64,000 bases of DNA from the NCBI RefSeq assembly GCF_024349685.1, contig NZ_AP025944.1, positions 4,842,001 through 4,906,000 on the forward strand, in the 5' to 3' direction. Under the pieces are notes generated by a model that saw nothing but the letters and a program-made list of their open reading frames with translations, searched no databases and was not told the DNA's origin. This document shows, in pieces, positions 1 to 8,293 of this stretch. A program made the translations under genes and the position numbers. Source of the stretch: Pseudomonas sp. LRP2-20 (GTDB lineage Bacteria > Pseudomonadota > Gammaproteobacteria > Pseudomonadales > Pseudomonadaceae). The first letter of the stretch is position 1. Each line of letters opens with the position of its first letter.

Positions 1-712
1 CGGCAACGGCCAACGCTCGACGCCGCGACGTGTCACGATTGGTCAGGCGATTGCCACTGTTGTCGGAATGGCCGTTGAGTTCGATGTGGTTCACCGAAGG
101 GTCGGCCTTGAGGTAATCAAGGATCACATCCAGCCGTGCACGGGCATCGGCATCAAGATCGTAGCCTCCGCCCGGGAAGCCAACCTGGGTCTGGCGCACC
201 TGGTCATAGTTCATCGGCAGCATCTTGCTGGCACAGGCCTGATAGTCGCTATACGCCTTGGCGAAGCTGACCGGCAACACCCGAACCTCCATCACCCGCC
301 CGCCTTCGCCGGTGTAGTTGCGCACGACCGTGCTGCGGCCATCGAGCAAGCCATTGATCAGGCGGCTGGCCTGGCTCTGCGACGAGCTGAACAGCACCCC
401 GCTGCGCGCCATGCGTACGGCACCGAGGTTCACATCACCGCGGCCCGGCTGCCAAGGGGCAGCGGCCGCCAGCAAGGTGGCCGAACCTGCACCCAGCACA
501 TTGCTGTGCGAGCGCAACTGGAACACCGGCTGCTCACCCGCCTTGCGCACGAACTCGCCGCTGCCGAAACCGTCGATCGGCTGGATCAGGCGGCATTCGA
601 ACTGGTCACCCTCGACTTTCCAGGCGACATTTTCCATGCGGGTCTGGAAGGTCAGTGCACCGGCCGGCAGGCTGGCGACAAGGGTCAACAGGGCTAGGTA
701 ACGCTGGCGCAC
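1..712 (-). CDS. motY: MotY-like OmpA-family flagellar motor protein (3' end missing)
   Basis: The reading frame opens at a GTG at 712 preceded by GGAG six bases upstream and runs off the left edge, leaving about 237 residues. The first ~20 residues form a short signal peptide (RYLALLTLVASLPAGA). The middle part resembles the MotY N-terminal domain (FECRLIQPIDGFGSGEF), and the visible C-terminal part is an OmpA-like peptidoglycan-binding domain (HIELNGHSDNSGNRLTNRD). In Pseudomonas, MotY is a periplasmic ring component that supports the MotA/B and MotC/D stators. The OmpA assignment is strong. The MotY subassignment rests on the N-terminal domain and on the family's usual place next to pyrC. 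No other flagellar gene is in view. Confidence 0.82.
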   Translation of the reverse strand, partial: MRQRYLALLTLVASLPAGALTFQTRMENVAWKVEGDQFECRLIQPIDGFGSGEFVRKAGEQPVFQLRSHSNVLGAGSATLLAAAAPWQPGRGDVNLGAVRMARSGVLFSSSQSQASRLINGLLDGRSTVVRNYTGEGGRVMEVRVLPVSFAKAYSDYQACASKMLPMNYDQVRQTQVGFPGGGYDLDADARARLDVILDYLKADPSVNHIELNGHSDNSGNRLTNRDTSRRRALAVA

Positions 713-842
713 GGGCGGCTCCACAAATTCTGACGGCTTACAGGCAGGCTATCGGGCGCTTGCCGGAAAACTTGATAGCCGTGCTCGGACCGGGGTTTTC
801 CGGTAGCATTGGGGCCTGAGTTCGACCCGCCTGGAATTCCCA

Positions 843-1889
843 ATGTCCGATCGCCTGACCCTCCTGCGTCCCGACGACTGGCACATCCATCTGCGCGATG
901 GTGCCGTCCTGCCCCATACCGTTGGCGATGTGGCGCGTACTTTCGCCCGTGCCATCATCATGCCCAACCTGGTTCCGCCGGTACGCAATGCCGTCGAAGC
1001 CGGTGCCTACCGCGAGCGCATCCTTGCGGCCCGCCCGGCTGGCAGCCGTTTTGAACCGCTGATGGTGCTGTACCTCACCGACCGCACCAGCCCCGAGGAC
1101 ATCCGCGCGGCCAAGGCCAGCGGGATCGTGTACGCCGCCAAGCTGTACCCGGCCGGTGCCACCACCAACTCCGATTCGGGCGTCACCAGCATCGACAACA
1201 TCTTCCCGGCCATCGAGGCGCTGGCAGAAGTCGGCATGCCGCTGCTGGTGCACGGTGAAGTGACCCGCAGCGAGATCGACGTGTTCGATCGCGAAAAGCG
1301 CTTCATCGACGAGCACATGCGCCGCCTGGTCGAGCGCTTCCCGACCCTGAAAGTGGTGTTCGAACACATCACCACCGGTGACGCCGCGCAGTTCGTCACC
1401 GAGGCTCCGGCCAACGTCGGCGCCACCATCACTGCCCAGCACCTGCTGTACAACCGCAACCACATGCTGGTCGGTGGTATCCGCCCGCACTTCTATTGCC
1501 TGCCGATCCTCAAGCGCAACACCCACCAGGTGGCGCTGCTGGATGCGGCCACCAGCGGCAACCCGAAGTTCTTCCTCGGCACCGATTCGGCACCCCACGC
1601 CCGTCACGCCAAGGAAGCCGCCTGCGGTTGCGCCGGCTGCTACACCGCCTACGCCGCCATCGAGATGTACGCCGAGGCGTTCGAGCAGCGCAATGCGCTG
1701 GACAAGCTGGAAGGCTTCGCCAGCCTGCACGGCCCGGCTTTCTATGGCCTGCCGGCGAACACCGACAGCATCACCCTGGTCCGTGAAGAATGGACCGCCC
1801 CGGACAGCCTGCCGTTTGGCGAGCAGACCGTGATCCCGCTGCGCGCCGGTGAGAAACTGCGCTGGCGCCTGCTGGAGGACAACGCGTGA
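843..1889 (+). CDS. pyrC: dihydroorotase
   Basis: This 348-residue protein has the E. coli-type (class II) dihydroorotase layout. The metal-binding HxH motif sits at residues 14-16 ([10 protein letters not shown]). The carboxylated-lysine segment [16 protein letters not shown] is present, as are HGEV around residue 140 and the C-terminal FLGTDSAPH loop with the catalytic Asp. It interconverts N-carbamoyl-aspartate and dihydroorotate in de novo pyrimidine synthesis in the cytoplasm. The length is normal for the family. Its stop overlaps the GTG start of rnt by four bases (GTGA), so the two are probably co-translated. The ATG at 843 gives the canonical N-terminus; no strong Shine-Dalgarno sequence is visible. 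Confidence 0.97.
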   Translation: MSDRLTLLRPDDWHIHLRDGAVLPHTVGDVARTFARAIIMPNLVPPVRNAVEAGAYRERILAARPAGSRFEPLMVLYLTDRTSPEDIRAAKASGIVYAAKLYPAGATTNSDSGVTSIDNIFPAIEALAEVGMPLLVHGEVTRSEIDVFDREKRFIDEHMRRLVERFPTLKVVFEHITTGDAAQFVTEAPANVGATITAQHLLYNRNHMLVGGIRPHFYCLPILKRNTHQVALLDAATSGNPKFFLGTDSAPHARHAKEAACGCAGCYTAYAAIEMYAEAFEQRNALDKLEGFASLHGPAFYGLPANTDSITLVREEWTAPDSLPFGEQTVIPLRAGEKLRWRLLEDNA

Positions 1890-2560
1890 GCGAAGACCTC
1901 TACGAAGACGACCAGGACGGTCAGGTCGGCAGCGGTTCGCGCCACCCCATGGCCGAACGCTTCCGTGGCTATCTGCCGGTAGTGGTGGATGTCGAGACCG
2001 GCGGCTTCAACAGCGCCACTGACGCCCTGCTGGAAATTGCCGCAGTGACCATCGGCATGGACGAGAAGGGCTTCCTGTTCCCCGAGCACACCTACTTCTA
2101 CCGGGTCGAGCCGTTCGAAGGAGCCAATATCGAGGCGGCCGCACTGGAGTTCACCGGCATCAAGCTGGACCACCCGCTGCGCATGGCGGTGAGCGAGGAG
2201 AGCGCGCTCACCGACATTTTCCGCGGTGTGCGCAAGGCGCTGAAGGCCAACGGCTGCAAACGGGCGATCCTGGTCGGCCACAACAGCAGCTTCGACCTTG
2301 GCTTCCTCAATGCAGCGGTAACGCGTAACGATATCAAGCGTAACCCGTTCCACCCGTTCTCCAGCTTCGACACCGCGACCCTGGCTGGTCTTGCCTATGG
2401 CCAGACCGTGCTGGCGCGGGCCTGCCAGAGCGCCGACATCGACTTCGACGGCCGTGAGGCGCACTCGGCGCGTTACGACACCGAGAAGACTGCCGAGCTG
2501 TTCTGCGGCATCGTCAACCGCTGGAAGGAAATGGGCGGCTGGCGCGACTTCAACGACTGA
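1886..2560 (+). CDS. rnt: ribonuclease T
   Basis: A 224-residue DEDD-family 3'-5' exoribonuclease that trims tRNA and other stable RNA 3' ends. Exo I is VVVDVETGG with Asp35 and Glu37. Exo II is seen in [11 protein letters not shown], and the C-terminal Exo III in [14 protein letters not shown] with the catalytic His and Asp. It starts at a GTG that overlaps the pyrC stop by four bases, indicating translational coupling. The pyrC-rnt pairing is usual in pseudomonads. A REP palindrome and then a strong bidirectional terminator follow. Confidence 0.96.
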   Translation: MSEDLYEDDQDGQVGSGSRHPMAERFRGYLPVVVDVETGGFNSATDALLEIAAVTIGMDEKGFLFPEHTYFYRVEPFEGANIEAAALEFTGIKLDHPLRMAVSEESALTDIFRGVRKALKANGCKRAILVGHNSSFDLGFLNAAVTRNDIKRNPFHPFSSFDTATLAGLAYGQTVLARACQSADIDFDGREAHSARYDTEKTAELFCGIVNRWKEMGGWRDFND

Positions 2561-2569
2561 CCTGAAAAG

Positions 2570-2626
2570 CTTCGCGGGCAAGTCGGAGCGGCGGTTCGGC
2601 GCCCCAATTGCCCGCGAAGAGGCCGG
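2570..2626. repeat. REP palindrome downstream of rnt
   Basis: The stem CTTCGCGGGCAA (2570-2581) pairs with TTGCCCGCGAAG (2608-2619) around a GC-rich centre and is followed by AGGCCGGCC. This is the Pseudomonas putida-type REP core seen repeatedly in this window between convergent or terminal genes. Confidence 0.8.
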
Positions 2627-2640
2627 CCCAGGACGGCACA

Positions 2641-2670
2641 AAAAAACCGGCCACATGGGCCGGTTTTTTC
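2641..2670. terminator. bidirectional rho-independent terminator (rnt / peroxiredoxin)
   Basis: An A-run, the stem ACCGGCC-(acatg)-GGCCGGT and a T-run lie between the convergent rnt and peroxiredoxin genes. The A-run on one side and T-run on the other make it functional in both directions. Confidence 0.9.
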
Positions 2671-2683
2671 ATGCGCGTGGCGA

Positions 2684-3286
2684 TTACAGCTTGCCAGCGT
2701 TCTCGCTCAGGTAAGCAGCAACGCCTTCTGGCGAAGCGGTCATGCCCTGGTCGCCTTTCTTCCAGTTGGCTGGGCAGACTTCGCCGTGCTCTTCGTGGAA
2801 TTGCAGGGCGTCGACCAGACGCAGCAGCTCGTCCATGTTGCGGCCCAGTGGCAGGTCGTTGACGATCTGCGAACGGACAACGCCGTTGGTGTCGATCAGG
2901 AAGGCGCCACGGAAGGCTACGCCGCCTTCGGACTCGACGTCGTAGGCCTTGCAGATTTCGTGGGTCATGTCGGCTGCCAGGGTGTACTTGACCTGGCCGA
3001 TACCACCGGCGTTGACCGGGGTGTTACGCCAGGCGTTGTGGGTGAAGTGCGAGTCGATCGAAACGCCGATCACTTCAACGTTGCGCGCCTGGAAATCAGG
3101 AATGCGGTTGTCCAGGGCGATCAGCTCGGACGGGCAGACGAAGGTGAAGTCCAGTGGGTAGAAGAACACCAGGCCGTACTTGCCCTTGATGGCCGAAGCC
3201 AGGTTGAAGCTGTCGACGATCTCGCCGTTGCCCAGAACGGCTGGGACGGTGAAGTCGGGGGCTTGTTTGCCAACGAGTACGCTCAT
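2684..3286 (-). CDS. typical 2-Cys peroxiredoxin (AhpC/TSA family)
   Basis: A 200-residue cytoplasmic thiol peroxidase that reduces hydrogen peroxide and organic hydroperoxides. The peroxidatic Cys51 lies in DFTFVCPSE and the resolving Cys171 in HGEVCPANWKKG, the spacing of a typical 2-Cys enzyme. A GGIG loop is at residues 94-97. The C-terminus lacks the YF motif of over-oxidation-sensitive eukaryotic forms. ATG 3286 is preceded by an AGGAG-like sequence. The gene is divergent from bfd and shares a 213-bp upstream region with it. No AhpF-type reductase is adjacent, so thioredoxin is the likely electron donor (inference). Confidence 0.93.
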   Translation of the reverse strand: MSVLVGKQAPDFTVPAVLGNGEIVDSFNLASAIKGKYGLVFFYPLDFTFVCPSELIALDNRIPDFQARNVEVIGVSIDSHFTHNAWRNTPVNAGGIGQVKYTLAADMTHEICKAYDVESEGGVAFRGAFLIDTNGVVRSQIVNDLPLGRNMDELLRLVDALQFHEEHGEVCPANWKKGDQGMTASPEGVAAYLSENAGKL

Positions 3287-3434
3287 TGCAATCTCCTAGT
3301 GAGAGTGGAAAACCGTTTGCCGGGCCAAGCAGGCTTGCCCGACATCCAACAAAGGCCGCCCATCATACACGGCTTCCGGTGACAGGCCGAATGCAACCGT
3401 CGGTCGCTCAAGGACGGCCCTTTCAGAAAGTCCT

Positions 3435-3463
3435 TTGACAAGCATTCTCATTAACATTAAGCT
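3435..3463 (+). promoter_or_regulatory. candidate promoter with Fur-like box upstream of bfd
   Basis: TTGACA at 3435-3440 is a perfect -35 hexamer. It is followed directly by GCATTCTCATTAACATTA, which resembles half-sites of the Fur consensus (AATGATAATNATTATCATT family, seen as ATTCTCATT). A plausible -10 lies around 3455-3463. Overlap of promoter and box fits iron repression of bfd. The match is by eye and imperfect. Confidence 0.5.
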
Positions 3464-3499
3464 CCACCCCATCGACTCAACCCGCGATGGTCAGCCTCT

Positions 3500-3721
3500 A
3501 TGTATGTGTGTCTTTGTGTCGGCGTCACCGACGGACAGATCCGCGATGCGATCTATGAAGGATGCTGCAGTTACAAGGAAGTCCGAGCCGCGACCAATGT
3601 CGCCAGCCAGTGTGGCAAATGCGCCTGCCTGGCCAAGCAGGTGGTCCGCGAGACCCTCACCGAATTGCAGGTGAGCCAGCACGCCGCCCTGCCCTATCCG
3701 GTGGAATTTAGTGCCGCCTGA
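3500..3721 (+). CDS. bfd: bacterioferritin-associated ferredoxin
   Basis: A 73-residue [2Fe-2S] protein that donates electrons to bacterioferritin to mobilise stored iron. The four cluster cysteines are Cys4 and Cys6 (MYVCLCVGV) and Cys38 and Cys41 (SQCGKCACLA), the spacing of the BFD-like [2Fe-2S] domain. It lies directly upstream of bfr on the same strand but is separated from it by a terminator, so the two can be transcribed separately. A Fur-like box precedes it. Length and motif are exactly as expected. Confidence 0.95.
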   Translation: MYVCLCVGVTDGQIRDAIYEGCCSYKEVRAATNVASQCGKCACLAKQVVRETLTELQVSQHAALPYPVEFSAA

Positions 3722-3738
3722 TATTACAGAATTTGAAG

Positions 3739-3765
3739 AACCGGACCGCGCGTCCGGTTTTTTTA
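3739..3765 (+). terminator. rho-independent terminator after bfd
   Basis: The stem AACCGGAC-(cgcgc)-GTCCGGTT is followed by a run of T, 18 bases after the bfd stop codon. It uncouples bfd from bfr transcription. Confidence 0.88.
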
Positions 3766-3805
3766 TGCCTGAATATCAATAAGTTAGCGCTCCAACGCGG
3801 TTCAC

Positions 3806-3845
3806 AAACATTCTTATTCCTATTAATTTTCACTTATTATTCAAT
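3806..3845 (+). promoter_or_regulatory. AT-rich bfr promoter region with possible Fur-like sequence
   Basis: An AT-rich stretch upstream of bfr contains ATTCTTATTCCTATTAATTTTCA, given here in part, which loosely resembles overlapping Fur hexamers (NATWAT-type). The match is weak and could simply be an AT-rich promoter. Confidence 0.3.
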
Positions 3846-3922
3846 AACTTAGGTTTGACAGCCCTGGGTATCAGGCTCAAACTTCCCTGTATTGGCACAC
3901 TTCTACAGGGCAGGAACCCGAC

Positions 3923-4396
3923 ATGAAAGGCGACGTAAGCGTCATCCAGCATCTCAACAAGATCCTCGGAAACGAGCTGGTCGCGATCAACCAGTACTTC
4001 CTGCACGCGCGCATGTACGAAGATTGGGGCCTGAACAAGCTCGGCAAGCACGAGTACAAGGAATCGATCGACGAGATGAAGCACGCTGACAAATTGATCA
4101 AGCGTATTCTCTTCCTCGAAGGTATTCCCAACGTCCAGGACCTGGGCAAGCTGCTGATTGGCGAGCACACCAAAGAGATGCTCGAATGCGACCTGAAGAT
4201 CGAACAGAAGGGCCTGGTCGACCTGAAAGCTGCCATCGCCCACTGCGAAACCGCGGGCGACTTCGGCTCGCGTGACATGCTCGAAGACATCCTCGAGTCC
4301 GAGGAAGAACACATCGACTGGCTGGAAACTCAGCTCGGCCTGATCGACAAGATCGGCATCGAGAACTACCTGCAGTCGCAGATGGGCGAAGAGTAA
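3923..4396 (+). CDS. bfr: bacterioferritin
   Basis: A 157-residue four-helix subunit of the 24-mer haem-containing ferritin that oxidises and stores iron in the cytoplasm. Ferroxidase ligands are all present: Glu18, Glu51, His54, Glu94, Glu127 and His130. The haem-ligand methionine is Met52 ([11 protein letters not shown]). The length is standard. ATG 3923 follows a GGCAGGAA ribosome-binding stretch. It lies next to bfd, its electron donor, and ends in a strong terminator. The ferroxidase residues make it a catalytically competent subunit rather than a structural-only one. Confidence 0.97.
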   Translation: MKGDVSVIQHLNKILGNELVAINQYFLHARMYEDWGLNKLGKHEYKESIDEMKHADKLIKRILFLEGIPNVQDLGKLLIGEHTKEMLECDLKIEQKGLVDLKAAIAHCETAGDFGSRDMLEDILESEEEHIDWLETQLGLIDKIGIENYLQSQMGEE

Positions 4397-4410
4397 ATTC
4401 TCTACCCATG

Positions 4411-4440
4411 AAAAAACCCGCCTTGAGCGGGTTTTTTCAT
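4411..4440. terminator. bidirectional terminator between bfr and grxD
   Basis: AAAAAACCCGC-(cttga)-GCGGGTTTTTT forms a near-perfect stem flanked by A and T runs between convergent bfr and grxD. Confidence 0.93.
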
Positions 4441-4453
4441 GACTGCCTGATTA

Positions 4454-4789
4454 TCAGGCTTCGGAAGCCTTGGCCTTGGCGGCCGCTTCCTTGATCAGGG
4501 TCTGCAGCTCACCCTTCTCGAACATTTCCAGCATGATGTCGCTACCGCCAACCAGCTCACCGGCAACCCACAGTTGCGGGAAGGTCGGCCAGTTGGCGTA
4601 TTTTGGCAGGTTGGCGCGGATTTCCGGGTTCTGCAGGATGTCGACGTAGGCGAACTTTTCGCCGCAACCCATCACAGCCTGCGAGGCACGCGCAGAGAAG
4701 CCACACTGTGGGGCATTCGGCGAGCCTTTCATGTAAAGCAGAATGGTGTTGTTGGCAATCTGCTCTTTGATCGTTTCGATGATATCCAT
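4454..4789 (-). CDS. grxD: monothiol glutaredoxin (Grx4 type)
   Basis: A 111-residue monothiol glutaredoxin with the signature CGFS at Cys29-Ser32 (APQCGFSARA), the TFPQLWV glutathione-binding cis-Pro segment and the GGSD motif near residue 80. These proteins bind a glutathione-ligated [2Fe-2S] cluster as dimers and deliver or sense iron-sulfur clusters. It sits next to the bfd-bfr iron-storage genes, consistent with iron homeostasis. ATG 4789 is followed by the canonical N-terminal helix. The length is normal. Confidence 0.95.
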   Translation of the reverse strand: MDIIETIKEQIANNTILLYMKGSPNAPQCGFSARASQAVMGCGEKFAYVDILQNPEIRANLPKYANWPTFPQLWVAGELVGGSDIMLEMFEKGELQTLIKEAAAKAKASEA

Positions 4790-4880
4790 GTAGCACCTCG
4801 GCTGAACTTTCCGACGCGGTCGTCGGCACGGTGACGCATTGTATCGGAAAGCCGAGCAGCGTGCTCGGCCTTACCGTTGC

Positions 4881-6989
4881 TCATGCGGCCTCGACCTGCA
4901 CGGGTACGCCATTCAGCGCAGCGTTACCGGAAACCTGATCACGCAGGCGTTCATCCGTGAGGTCGTTGGCACTCACACCCGCTTGTGCCTGGGCAACCTG
5001 CAGCTGCACACCCTGGCGGCCATGGCCGAAACCATGGGGCAGGCTGACCACGCCGGGCATCATGTCTTCACAGGCCTGAACCTCGACCTCCAGCGTGCCG
5101 GTGCGCGAACGGATACGCACCCGCTGGCCATCCTGCAGTTGCCGCTGCTGTAGATCTTGCGGGTGCATCAGCAGTTGATGGCGCGGCTTGCCTTTGACCA
5201 GGCGATGAAAGTTGTGCATCCAGGAATTGTTGCTGCGCACGTGGCGGCGGCCAATCAGCAACAAATCGCCCGGCGCAGGCGGCGCCTGCAAGGCTAACCG
5301 TTGCAGATCATCGAGCAACACCTGCGGCGCCGCCTCGACGGTTTTGCTGGCGGTTGCCAGGCGCATCTGCAGATTGGCGCGCAGCGGCCCCAGATCAAGC
5401 CCGTGAGGGTGCTCGTCCAGGGCCTGCAGCGAGAGATTCCAGGCGCTGCTTTCGCCATAGCGGCCTTTGCGCAGGGCCACATCGATCATCTGCGCCGGTG
5501 GCCAGGTCGGTTTCAGTTCGAGCGCTGCACGTTTGGCGAACGCCTGCGCCAGGCCGACGAAAATCTCCCAGTCGTGCAAGGCACCTTCCGGCTTGGCCAG
5601 GATGGCGCGATTGAAACGGGTCACATTGCGCACGGCCAGCAGGTTGAATGTGCTGTCGTAATGGTCGTTTTCCAACGCCGAGGTCGAAGGCAGGATCAGG
5701 TCGGCATGGCGGGTGGTTTCATTGATATAGAGGTCGATGCTGAGCATGAATTCGAGCCCGTCAAGTGCCGCATCCAGCTGCCGGCCGTTGGGCGTGGACA
5801 GCACCGGATTGCCGGCTACCGTCACCAGGGCGCGAACCTGCCCCTCCCCGGGGGTCAGCATCTCTTCGGCCAGTGCTGCCACCGGCAGTTCACCGCCGTA
5901 CTCAGGCAGGCCTGACACCCGGCTCTGCCAGGCGTTGAAATGGCCACCCGAAGTGGTCGCCACCAGATCGACCGCAGGTTCGGTACACAGCGCCCCTCCC
6001 TCTCGGTCGAGGTTGCCGGTCACCAGGTTGATTACTTGTACCAGCCAGTGACACAGCGTGCCGAACACTTGGGTCGATACCCCCATGCGCCCATAGCAGA
6101 CCGCCTTGTCTGCAGCGGCAAAGTCCCGTGCCAGTTGGCGTATCCGGGTTGCGGCAATGCCACAGTGCGCGCTCATCGCCTCTGCGCTGAACGGCAGGAT
6201 CGCTTCACGGACGTGCTCCAGGCCAGTCACCGGCAGATGCGATCCGCGTGCGAGATCCTCATCAAACAAGGTGTTGAGCAATCCACAGAGCAAGGCAGCA
6301 TCGCCACCGGGCCGAATGAACAGATGCTGATCGGCCATGGCGGCAGTTTCGCTGCGCCGGGGGTCGACCACTACCAGGCGACCACCGCGCCCGCGCAGGG
6401 CTTTCAGGCGTTTTTCCACGTCCGGCACGGTCATGATGCTGCCGTTGGAGGCCAGAGGGTTGCCGCCGAGAATCAGCATGAAGTCGGTGTGGTCGATATC
6501 TGGGATTGGCAACAACAGACCATGGCCATACATCAGGTGGCTGGTGAGGTGTTGCGGCAACTGGTCCACCGAGGTGGCAGAGAAGCGGTTGCGCGTCTTG
6601 AGCAGGCCCAGGAAGTAGTTGCTGTGAGTCATCAGCCCGTAGTTGTGTACGCTCGGGTTGCCCTGATACACCGCCACCGCGTTGCGCCCATGCGCCTGCT
6701 GGATCGCCCACAGCCTGTCGGCAGCCAGGGCAAAGGCCTGGTCCCAGTCGATCGCCTGCCACTGCTCGCCCACCCGCAGATGTGGCTGGCGAAGGCGATC
6801 AGGGTCGTTCTGGATGTCTTGCAAGGCTACCGCCTTGGGGCACACATGACCGCGGCTGAAAGCGTCTTCTGGGTCGCCCTTGATCGAGCTGATCAGTGCC
6901 CGCCCGTCGTGGTCATGGCTGACTTCGATGTTCAGCCCGCAGATCGCCTCGCACAGGTGACAGGCACGGTGATGCAGAGTCTTGGTCAT
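4881..6989 (-). CDS. molybdopterin-dependent oxidoreductase (MopB family), substrate unknown
   Basis: A 702-residue protein of the DMSO-reductase/formate-dehydrogenase superfamily. I place the start at ATG 6989, after AGAGG; the open frame reaches 7157, but the extra residues do not resemble the family. The N-terminal [4Fe-4S] site is CHLCEAICGL plus the later Cys in GHVCPKA, and there is no Tat signal, so it is cytoplasmic. Molybdopterin-binding segments follow (MLILGGNPLASNGS, LVVVDPRRSETA, VTGNLDREGGALCT). The C-terminal molydopterin-dinucleotide-binding domain includes GQRVRIRSRTGTLEVEV. At the expected metal-ligand position I see FSATSVDQLP with no Cys or Sec. No partner subunit or cofactor gene is adjacent. 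The reaction is not assigned. Confidence 0.8.
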   Translation of the reverse strand: MTKTLHHRACHLCEAICGLNIEVSHDHDGRALISSIKGDPEDAFSRGHVCPKAVALQDIQNDPDRLRQPHLRVGEQWQAIDWDQAFALAADRLWAIQQAHGRNAVAVYQGNPSVHNYGLMTHSNYFLGLLKTRNRFSATSVDQLPQHLTSHLMYGHGLLLPIPDIDHTDFMLILGGNPLASNGSIMTVPDVEKRLKALRGRGGRLVVVDPRRSETAAMADQHLFIRPGGDAALLCGLLNTLFDEDLARGSHLPVTGLEHVREAILPFSAEAMSAHCGIAATRIRQLARDFAAADKAVCYGRMGVSTQVFGTLCHWLVQVINLVTGNLDREGGALCTEPAVDLVATTSGGHFNAWQSRVSGLPEYGGELPVAALAEEMLTPGEGQVRALVTVAGNPVLSTPNGRQLDAALDGLEFMLSIDLYINETTRHADLILPSTSALENDHYDSTFNLLAVRNVTRFNRAILAKPEGALHDWEIFVGLAQAFAKRAALELKPTWPPAQMIDVALRKGRYGESSAWNLSLQALDEHPHGLDLGPLRANLQMRLATASKTVEAAPQVLLDDLQRLALQAPPAPGDLLLIGRRHVRSNNSWMHNFHRLVKGKPRHQLLMHPQDLQQRQLQDGQRVRIRSRTGTLEVEVQACEDMMPGVVSLPHGFGHGRQGVQLQVAQAQAGVSANDLTDERLRDQVSGNAALNGVPVQVEAA

Positions 6990-7372
6990 GGCCGCCTCTA
7001 CCTTGCTCTTGTTAGAAATGGTCGAACAATGACTATGCGCCCCTGCCCCTTCACCGGCCAGCGCGCTTCGCGGCGTGAATCCCGCGACATCAGGCGCACG
7101 ATTCGCGACAGGCATTTGCCAAATTGCCAGCAAGCCGTGTACAACCTGCTGTAGCAAATAAAAAACAGCACGGGTTCAAGGGGTACGACACCCTTTGCAA
7201 CATCTTAAGAAGGAGCTGCTGTTTCCCCTCTTGGTTTCAGGCGACATTTAATTATAGTATTGCGCCTTTCCCCAATTCGTCCGCCCCGTGCGGCTTACGC
7301 CGCAGGTCACTCCCGTTGTCAAAAAAAACCATACGGTCGACCTGCATACCGTTGCAGATAAGGTAGTCAATC
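6990..7372. other. 383-bp intergenic region between the oxidoreductase and argF
   Basis: No gene is supported here. It holds the divergent promoters of the minus-strand oxidoreductase and plus-strand argF. An AAGGAG at 7209-7214 is not followed by a convincing reading frame. The A-run at 7320-7328 and the sequence up to argF show no strong hairpin. Confidence 0.6.
7231..7258 (+). promoter_or_regulatory. candidate sigma-70 promoter of argF
   Basis: TTGGTT at 7231-7236 and TATAGT at 7253-7258 are separated by 16 bases in an AT-rich stretch about 115 bases upstream of argF. They are good matches to -35 and -10 hexamers. No clear ArgR site was identified. Confidence 0.4.
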
Positions 7373-8293
7373 ATGAGCGCTAGGCACTTTCTCTCCCTGC
7401 TGGATTTCACCACCGACGAATTGCTCGGTGTGATCCGCCGAGGCATCGAGCTGAAGGACCTGCGCAAGCGCGGCGTATTGTTCGAGCCCCTGAAGAACCG
7501 TGTGCTGGGCATGATCTTCGAGAAATCCTCGACCCGTACCCGCGTGTCGTTCGAAGCCGGCATGATCCAGCTCGGTGGCCAGGCCATCTTCCTGTCGCCA
7601 CGTGACACCCAACTGGGCCGTGGCGAGCCGATCAGCGACAGCGCCATCGTGCTCTCGAGCATGGTCGATGCGGTGATGATCCGTACCCACGCCCACAGCA
7701 CCCTGACCGAGTTCGCCGCCCATTCGCAGGTACCGGTGATCAATGGCCTGTCTGACGAATCGCACCCCTGCCAGCTGCTGGCCGACATGCAGACGTTCAT
7801 CGAACATCGCGGCTCGATCCAGGGCAAGACCGTGACCTGGATCGGTGACGGCTTCAACATGTGCAACTCGTATATCGAGGCCGCCCTGCAGTTCGATTTC
7901 CAGCTGCGCATCGCGTGCCCCGAAGGTTATGAACCCGATCAGCGCTTCCTGACGCTGGGCGGTGACCGCGTGCAGATCATTCGCGACGCCAGGGAAGCCG
8001 TGCGTGGCGCGCACCTGGTGGTCACCGATGTCTGGACTTCCATGGGCCAGGAGGAGGAAACTGCACGGCGCCTGGCGCATTTCGCGCCTTACCAGGTCAC
8101 CCGCGAACTGCTCGACCTGGCGGCACCAGACGTCCTTTTCATGCACTGCCTCCCCGCCCACCGTGGCGAGGAAATCAGCCAGGACCTGCTCGGCGACCCG
8201 CGTTCGGTCGCCTGGGACGAGGCTGAGAACCGCTTGCATGCACAGAAGGCCCTTCTCGAATTCCTTGTCGAACCGGCTTACCACCACGCATGA
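7373..8293 (+). CDS. argF: ornithine carbamoyltransferase (anabolic)
   Basis: A 306-residue enzyme that condenses ornithine and carbamoyl phosphate to citrulline in arginine synthesis. The carbamoyl-phosphate motif SSTRTR is near residue 50, [11 protein letters not shown] near residue 130, the ornithine loop segment FNMCNSY around residue 160, and [11 protein letters not shown] (catalytic Cys) near residue 260. The length fits the anabolic short form rather than the ~336-residue catabolic ArcB. The stop codon overlaps the start of the next gene by four bases (ATGA), so the ABC ATPase is translationally coupled to it. Confidence 0.96.
   Translation: MSARHFLSLLDFTTDELLGVIRRGIELKDLRKRGVLFEPLKNRVLGMIFEKSSTRTRVSFEAGMIQLGGQAIFLSPRDTQLGRGEPISDSAIVLSSMVDAVMIRTHAHSTLTEFAAHSQVPVINGLSDESHPCQLLADMQTFIEHRGSIQGKTVTWIGDGFNMCNSYIEAALQFDFQLRIACPEGYEPDQRFLTLGGDRVQIIRDAREAVRGAHLVVTDVWTSMGQEEETARRLAHFAPYQVTRELLDLAAPDVLFMHCLPAHRGEEISQDLLGDPRSVAWDEAENRLHAQKALLEFLVEPAYHHA

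Noticed and set aside
6990..7157. N-terminal extension of the molybdopterin oxidoreductase to 7157
   Set aside because: The extra 56 residues have no signal-peptide or family similarity, while ATG 6989 has AGAGG upstream and places the Fe-S motif at the normal distance from the start.
7259..7372. Riboswitch or attenuator in the argF leader
   Set aside because: No convincing nested stems, leader peptide with Arg codons, or T-run was found; only a promoter-like pair of hexamers is supported.
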